A stretch of 64,000 nt of DNA from CAZECE01 sp964510525 (lineage in GTDB: Bacteria; Pseudomonadota; Gammaproteobacteria; Pseudomonadales; JANQJO01). The stretch spans positions 30,267 to 94,266 of the forward strand of contig CAZECE010000087.1 of the NCBI GenBank assembly GCA_964510525.1. Direction: 5' to 3'. Positions 59,265 to 64,000 of this stretch are shown here, piece after piece. The notes under the pieces were generated by a model. The model was not told the origin of the DNA and ran no database searches. It saw only the letters and a list, made by a program, of their open reading frames with translations. Within the stretch, counting starts at the first letter, position 1. Every line of letters starts with the position of its first letter. A program made the translations under genes and the position numbers.

Positions 59265-60935
59265 ATGTTACAACACAGCATCGAGTCACAGTCAAACAAC
59301 GCCGACCCTCAGCTCAACGACGTGGAGCTTAATTCAAATACCTTAGAACCTAATACCCTAGAACCTAACACCTTAGAACTCAGCACCTCAGAACCCAGCA
59401 CCTCAAAACCCAGCACCTCAGAAATAAGGCTAAGCAATCGAGACACGCAAAAAGAAATTTACGGCTCGTTTCTAATTGGCGATATGGAATTTGCCATCTC
59501 AGTAAAAGCCATTCAAGAAGTGGTCAACGAGCCTGAAGAGTACCAGCGCATGCCGTTATCCCCACCCTATCTTTTAGGCCTCTTTAATCTTAGAGGGTGG
59601 GTGGTACCCGTTATCGATCTGCGGAAAATTTTTGAAGAAGAAAACACACCGGCCCCAGAAAATAGAAAAATAGCCATTATTGAATATAAAGAATATTGCG
59701 TGGGTATTTTATTTGATGATACCGGTGAAGTCTTCAGTGATAACGATGAGTACCGCGGTGACTTTGATACTCAGGGCAATACAACACGCGAGCAAATCAT
59801 TAAAGGTGTTTTTAAAATGGACGAGGGCAAACGCATCGTCTTAATTCTTGATCCTTATGAAGTATTGCACTTGGACAAAGTGCCACACTCTGAAAATCAC
59901 CTATCAACCCACCAGCAACGTAAAAACCTTGGCAAACGCAAGCAATGCATCTCTTTTTATGTCGGCGACTCTCTGTGCGCCATCGACATCAACGCCATCC
60001 AGGAAATCGTCAATATCGACGCCATCCCAAACACCGCGCTCTCAAGCGGCCACTGTCTAGGTGCCATAGACATACGTGGCACCACAGTACCCATCATGAA
60101 CTTTGGTGCCTTACTGGGATGCAATACCACCGCTGTCAATGATCACGAACCCTCTGAGGGGTATCGAGTGATCATCATGAAGTTCGAAAGTCACTTATTT
60201 GGCTTTATGATTGACTCCGTTGAAAGCATTATCGGTTACTTTGATCACGAGTTGATAAAGTTTCCAATATTAGACAGCGAGAAGCACAACTGTTTTCAAG
60301 GCTGTATCGTCAAAGCCGACACGATTGATACGATTCTTCTCAATTGCGAAAAAATTCTCTCCGGCGAAGATATTGAGGCCATAACCAAAGTAAACCGAAC
60401 GCTCAACAGGGAAAAAGCCGAACACTCAACTAAAGAACAACAAAAGCAAACCAAAAAAACCTATATCACCTTCTCCATCGACAACGAATACGCGATGGAC
60501 ATCAGCGAGGTTAAAGAAGTCTTAGATTTCCCAACAGACATCATTTACCCACCCGACTTACCCCCTATTTTTAAAGGCATGTTCAACTTAAGAAACGAAC
60601 TGGTTGCCATTGTCGATCCAAGGCAGATATATGGAGATACGCAACCCACCGAAAGCCCACAAGCGCTGGAAAAAAAGCTGCTAATTTTTTCGATAAACAG
60701 CCATAAATTTGGCTTAATTGTCGACAGCGTCAACGCAATCTCCAGCTTTAACACCGAAGAGACCATGCAACTGCCAGTGACGGGATCATCCTTCTTCAAA
60801 CCCAAACCCAACACCTTCGGCGAACAAGTTCACGAAGTCATTCGGGTCACGAATACCGATCAAAGCCAATCCAACTTACAAATTCTCAAAATCGAATCCA
60901 TCATGGAAAAAATAGAGTTAGACTTGGCCAGCTAA
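59265..60935 (+). CDS. Triple CheW-domain coupling protein
   Basis: 556 residues with three CheW domains in tandem: about 63-205 (GSFLIGDMEFAISVKAIQEV), 225-385 (ISFYVGDSLCAIDINAIQEI) and 405-550 (ITFSIDNEYAMDISEVKEV). Each retains the GLFNLRG-like or GxxDIRG-like strand that contacts receptors or CheA. The N-terminal 60 residues are disordered and contain a pentapeptide repeat coded by a 15-bp tandem array. Proteins with several CheW domains are known in some chemosensory arrays as linkers; the exact role here is inferred. No CheA, CheB or CheY gene is adjacent. Confidence 0.87.
   Translation: MLQHSIESQSNNADPQLNDVELNSNTLEPNTLEPNTLELSTSEPSTSKPSTSEIRLSNRDTQKEIYGSFLIGDMEFAISVKAIQEVVNEPEEYQRMPLSPPYLLGLFNLRGWVVPVIDLRKIFEEENTPAPENRKIAIIEYKEYCVGILFDDTGEVFSDNDEYRGDFDTQGNTTREQIIKGVFKMDEGKRIVLILDPYEVLHLDKVPHSENHLSTHQQRKNLGKRKQCISFYVGDSLCAIDINAIQEIVNIDAIPNTALSSGHCLGAIDIRGTTVPIMNFGALLGCNTTAVNDHEPSEGYRVIIMKFESHLFGFMIDSVESIIGYFDHELIKFPILDSEKHNCFQGCIVKADTIDTILLNCEKILSGEDIEAITKVNRTLNREKAEHSTKEQQKQTKKTYITFSIDNEYAMDISEVKEVLDFPTDIIYPPDLPPIFKGMFNLRNELVAIVDPRQIYGDTQPTESPQALEKKLLIFSINSHKFGLIVDSVNAISSFNTEETMQLPVTGSSFFKPKPNTFGEQVHEVIRVTNTDQSQSNLQILKIESIMEKIELDLAS
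59337..59423. repeat. Six-copy 15-bp tandem repeat in the CheW linker
   Basis: Units start at 59337, 59352, 59367, 59382, 59397 and 59412 and encode NTLEP, NTLEP, NTLEL, STSEP, STSKP and STSE. The first three are one subtype, the last three another, as expected from stepwise duplication. Copy-number change would keep the frame. Confidence 0.9.
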
Positions 60936-61276
60936 TCAAACCAGCTCTGTAAAAACCAAAGCACCCTCATTGAATGCAATAATCACCCTATCAAACAGCG
61001 AGGTCACGCTCGAAAAAACTAAAAATAAACCTAACCCATTGATTAATAAAATATATTTATTCAAAGCGCATTTTATGCAGCACAATCAGATAGCGATTTG
61101 AGCCCAAACTCAAAATTTGTCATGACTTTTTAAGAACAAACGACCCCCTCAGTCCACACTGCATTAAAAACAAATAGAGTATTCGCCTTAACTTCCCTAA
61201 AATAGTCTGCTTTTGTTTCAATAACCCGTAATAAAGATCCTAAATAAAGACTCAAAGGCAAAAAGGCGACGCTGAT
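60936..61276. other. 341-base AT-rich intergenic region before purE
   Basis: No ORF, tRNA or clear terminator is seen. The segment 61020-61075 is very AT-rich. It must hold the purE promoter, but I cannot pick one with confidence, and I see no PurR operator of the ACGCAAACGTTTGCGT type. Confidence 0.6.
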
Positions 61277-61765
61277 ATGTCCACCCCTGTTATCGCAATC
61301 ATCATGGGCTCCCAAAGCGATTGGAGCACCCTAAAACCAGCCAGCGACCTCCTAGCCAAATTCTCAGTACCCCATCTGACCGAAATCGTCTCGGCTCACC
61401 GAACACCCGACAAATTAACCACATTTGCTAAAAACGCCAAAACCTCCGGGTTAAAAGTCATCATCGCCGGTGCGGGCGGTGCCGCCCACCTGCCAGGCAT
61501 GGTCGCCGCCAACACACCGATCCCCGTACTCGGCGTACCGGTTCAAAGCAAAAGCTTGAGCGGCATGGACAGCCTGTTATCGATTGTCCAAATGCCCAAA
61601 GGCGTGGCCGTTGGCACTCTGGCAATCGGGCAAAGTGGCGCCATCAACGCAGCTTTATTGGCTACTCAAATTTTAGCGCTTGAAAATCCTGAGCTAGCGG
61701 GAAAAATTGACGCCTTCCGGGACGAACAAACCAACACCGTTTTAGCCAACCCAAAACCGCAATAA
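61277..61765 (+). CDS. purE: N5-carboxyaminoimidazole ribonucleotide mutase PurE
   Basis: Moves the carboxyl group from N5-CAIR to CAIR in purine synthesis. Class I Pur[40 protein letters not shown] and [20 protein letters not shown] are all present. 162 residues, the normal length. Followed by purK after 13 bases. Confidence 0.95.
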   Translation: MSTPVIAIIMGSQSDWSTLKPASDLLAKFSVPHLTEIVSAHRTPDKLTTFAKNAKTSGLKVIIAGAGGAAHLPGMVAANTPIPVLGVPVQSKSLSGMDSLLSIVQMPKGVAVGTLAIGQSGAINAALLATQILALENPELAGKIDAFRDEQTNTVLANPKPQ

Positions 61766-61778
61766 ACGACTCTTAGCA

Positions 61779-62945
61779 ATGGAAAACAGCCAAACCATTT
61801 TAGTTCTTGGATCCGGGCAGCTAGGACTGATGCTGGCCGCCGCAGGTGCGCGACTCGGCATCAGCGTTGACCGCTTGGAAATCGACCTCCCCGCACACAA
61901 CAACCAGCCGATTGCCGAATTACTGCCAGGCACATCCAGTCGGCGGTTTCCTATTTTTCAGGTCGAAGAACTCAGGCGCTACGATTTGATCACGGCGGAA
62001 CGCGAACTGTTGCCTCAAACGCCTTTAATGGATGCCCTGACACAAGACAAACGCTGGCAAAACCCAAGCGCGTTTAGCATATTGCCAAACCGAGCCACTC
62101 AAAAACAGCTGTTAGATGAGCTCGCCATCCCAACCGCCCCTTGGTGCCAACTCGATACGCCCAGCGACTTAATCAAAGCTCAGCAAAGCATCCACCCAGA
62201 ATTGGTCATTAAAATCACGCAAGGCGGTTACGACGGACGAGGCCAGTGGCGCATCCCCAGGGACCAACACCAAATCCCCGATCCACACTTTGGCCACCTG
62301 ATTGCTGAAGCCCTGATCCCATTTTCAGCGGAATGCTCCATTATTGGCGCTCGGAACGCATCCGGGGACTGCAGCTTTCTGCCCTTGAGTCTTAATCATC
62401 ATGATAACGGTATTTTAAGGTACAGCATTGCCGGCACTCAGCCCCCCGCATTGCAGCCACTGCCAAGAGGCTTGCAGCTCCAAGAAACCGCAGAAAAACA
62501 CCTGAAAACGTTAATGACGCACCTCGATTACGTTGGCGTTATGGCCATGGAATGCTTCATCACCCAAGATAACCTCATCATCAATGAAATCGCACCTCGC
62601 GTTCATAACTCGGGCCATTGGAGTCAACAAGGGATGATCAACAGCCAATTCGATCTCCATCTTCTTGGGCTTCTAAACGCCACTCTGCCACAAACTCAAG
62701 CCACCCAACCAACCTTAATGCTGAACTTAATTGGCTGCCACTTTAACCCTAACTGGCTCTATCTCGATGGGGTTTACCCACACTGGTACGGCAAAAGCTT
62801 CCGAGAAGGCCGCAAGCTGGGCCACCTCAATATTACGATCGATGACCGACTTTCGTCTCGCATCCAGCAACTGAAACCCTTTCTAGACACCGCACACCAA
62901 CAGGCCCTACAGCAAGCCCTGAATAGCATCAACACAACATCATAA
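61779..62945 (+). CDS. purK: N5-carboxyaminoimidazole ribonucleotide synthase PurK
   Basis: ATP-grasp ligase that makes N5-CAIR from AIR, ATP and bicarbonate, the substrate of PurE. N-terminal LVLGSGQLGLMLAAAGARLG, the ATP-grasp segment ITQGGYDGRGQWRI, and the catalytic NEIAPRVHNSGHWSQQG are present. Length 388. Cotranscribed with purE. Confidence 0.94.
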   Translation: MENSQTILVLGSGQLGLMLAAAGARLGISVDRLEIDLPAHNNQPIAELLPGTSSRRFPIFQVEELRRYDLITAERELLPQTPLMDALTQDKRWQNPSAFSILPNRATQKQLLDELAIPTAPWCQLDTPSDLIKAQQSIHPELVIKITQGGYDGRGQWRIPRDQHQIPDPHFGHLIAEALIPFSAECSIIGARNASGDCSFLPLSLNHHDNGILRYSIAGTQPPALQPLPRGLQLQETAEKHLKTLMTHLDYVGVMAMECFITQDNLIINEIAPRVHNSGHWSQQGMINSQFDLHLLGLLNATLPQTQATQPTLMLNLIGCHFNPNWLYLDGVYPHWYGKSFREGRKLGHLNITIDDRLSSRIQQLKPFLDTAHQQALQQALNSINTTS

Positions 62946-63080
62946 CCGGCCCTCCCCATATCGGTTAACTTACGTCAGCAGACACACCCATTTAGCGAAA
63001 GCTGACTAAACTTATATGAGTCCCAGTGACACACCAAACCGACTGACATCAGCCACCAGCCAGAAGACCTGTTGTTCAAC

Positions 63081-64000
63081 ATGAGTGAAATCAACACCGA
63101 CGAACTGAAACACCTCAACCAAAAGCGACGCGCGCTGGATAAGTTGATTGCGTTTACGAAGCAAATCAGTCAGTTATCAAAGTCAATCGAACTGGCTCGA
63201 GAAATCGTCAAACCCTCGCAACAACCCAGCCGCAAACTGTTTCCGATATTGAAACAATTAATGGAGCACACCAAAGCGATTAAAAGTGAAAACCTGGTCA
63301 TTAGCCTCAACAAAATCGATGATGACATCCGAAGAGAGCTGCACGAGATCCTAGAATTATCCGACATCAGCGAAGAGCAATTTACCGAGCGGCTCGCAAA
63401 ATACAAAGCCAAAGACGTCAAAACCGCCTACGAACATCTGATCGAAGAGGTCAACGACTTTAAGCGCAAAACCCAAACCGATGTCGCCATTCGCTACGAG
63501 CTCACCCAACGCGGCATGCCGGTTCAATCCGGCGCTCTCGAGATCGATCAAGAAGCCCTAAACACCAAAGCTGTGTCACTCAAAAAACAAGAATCTCAGT
63601 GCAAAGAAAAAATTCAAAGCAGCATCCAGGTGCTTATCGAAGACACCCAAAACATCCTGAACAACACCACCTATCCAGATGACTTAAAAAACAAGATTGC
63701 CGAAATCCAGGGTGAGCTAAAAGACAATTTAAACGCACTCAACACCGAAACAGACTTTGAAAAAATTCCCGTTTTTGTGGCCTCTTATGAGTTATTCAGC
63801 AACTCATCAGACAGCGCAACCCCTGATCCAGACCCCACGCCAGAAAGCTCGGGAGAAAACGAAACCTCAGCCAACAACTCCTTAAACACGACTCATTCAA
63901 CAAACGAAATCTGGAGTCCTGAAGAGCTCGATAGCGGAGAGAAAGCCCCCCTCTCAAGAACTCAGCCCAACCTTTTTCAGCTCATCAACATCTGGCTCAC
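63081..64000 (+). CDS. Hypothetical coiled-coil protein (3' partial)
   Basis: An open frame from the ATG at 63081 runs off the right edge with no stop (306 codons visible). The protein is highly charged and helical: LARE, KQLMEHTKAIK and EEVNDFKRKTQ segments suggest long coiled coils to about residue 225. A Ser/Pro/Asp-rich linker follows (PDPDPTPESSGENETS), and the last residues (FQLINIWL) may begin a membrane helix. I do not recognise it. No strong ribosome-binding site is visible; upstream in-frame starts were not found. Confidence 0.6.
   Translation, partial: MSEINTDELKHLNQKRRALDKLIAFTKQISQLSKSIELAREIVKPSQQPSRKLFPILKQLMEHTKAIKSENLVISLNKIDDDIRRELHEILELSDISEEQFTERLAKYKAKDVKTAYEHLIEEVNDFKRKTQTDVAIRYELTQRGMPVQSGALEIDQEALNTKAVSLKKQESQCKEKIQSSIQVLIEDTQNILNNTTYPDDLKNKIAEIQGELKDNLNALNTETDFEKIPVFVASYELFSNSSDSATPDPDPTPESSGENETSANNSLNTTHSTNEIWSPEELDSGEKAPLSRTQPNLFQLINIWL

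Overview
The window looks like a chromosomal segment of a marine-type gammaproteobacterium, close in gene order to Pseudomonadales/Oceanospirillales. The evidence is the conserved blocks rimP-nusA-infB-rbfA-truB-rpsO-pnp, ndk-rlmN-pilF-rodZ-ispG-hisS-yfgM-bamB-der, ubiA-phoB-phoR, cytochrome c4/engB, yqiB-cpdA-parE, waaA/lpxL and purE-purK. No species is assigned. I see no rRNA, tRNA, insertion sequence, prophage or CRISPR array. Accessory content is limited to two PIN-toxin modules and some unfamiliar genes.

Layout: 0-6 kb carries a truncated secreted zinc metalloprotease, an orphan gene, serB, a membrane class III adenylate cyclase and a lipoprotein. 6-12 kb has ubiA, phoB-phoR, a DgcP-like diguanylate cyclase, cytochrome c4 and engB. 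12-17.5 kb has an AbrB/PIN pair, cysQ, yrfG, a dicarboxylate/amino-acid symporter and rubredoxin with its reductase. From 17.5 to 38.8 kb nearly everything lies on the minus strand: the der-to-ndk block, an IscS-like desulfurase, then pnp back to rimP, then a small protein and an MltC-like transglycosylase. 38.9-50 kb has a large lipoprotein hydrolase, a FitAB-like toxin-antitoxin pair, kefFC, parE, cpdA, yqiB and thiC. 50-55 kb is an envelope region (TolC-like channel, acyltransferase-like protein, waaA, LpxL-like). 55-61 kb is a chemosensory cluster (four-PAS soluble receptor, CheR, CheD, three-domain CheW). purE-purK and the start of a coiled-coil protein close the window.

How they work together: cAMP is made by the cyclase at 3.7 kb and can be removed by CpdA at 46.7 kb. 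c-di-GMP synthesis (DgcP-like), pilus assembly (PilF) and the chemosensory cluster all point to surface and motility control. PhoBR handles phosphate. WaaA, the LpxL-like enzyme, BamB, RodZ, MltC-like and TolC-like proteins build the envelope.

Most notable: a HisRS of the type I associate with bifidobacteria sits in the canonical hisS slot; a rho-independent terminator lies immediately before the rimP ribosome-binding site; thiC has no recognisable TPP riboswitch; a compact CheW-CheW-CheW/CheD/CheR/receptor cluster has no CheA nearby; and short tandem duplications (9-21 bp, 2-6 copies) recur at gene ends, leaders and low-complexity tails.
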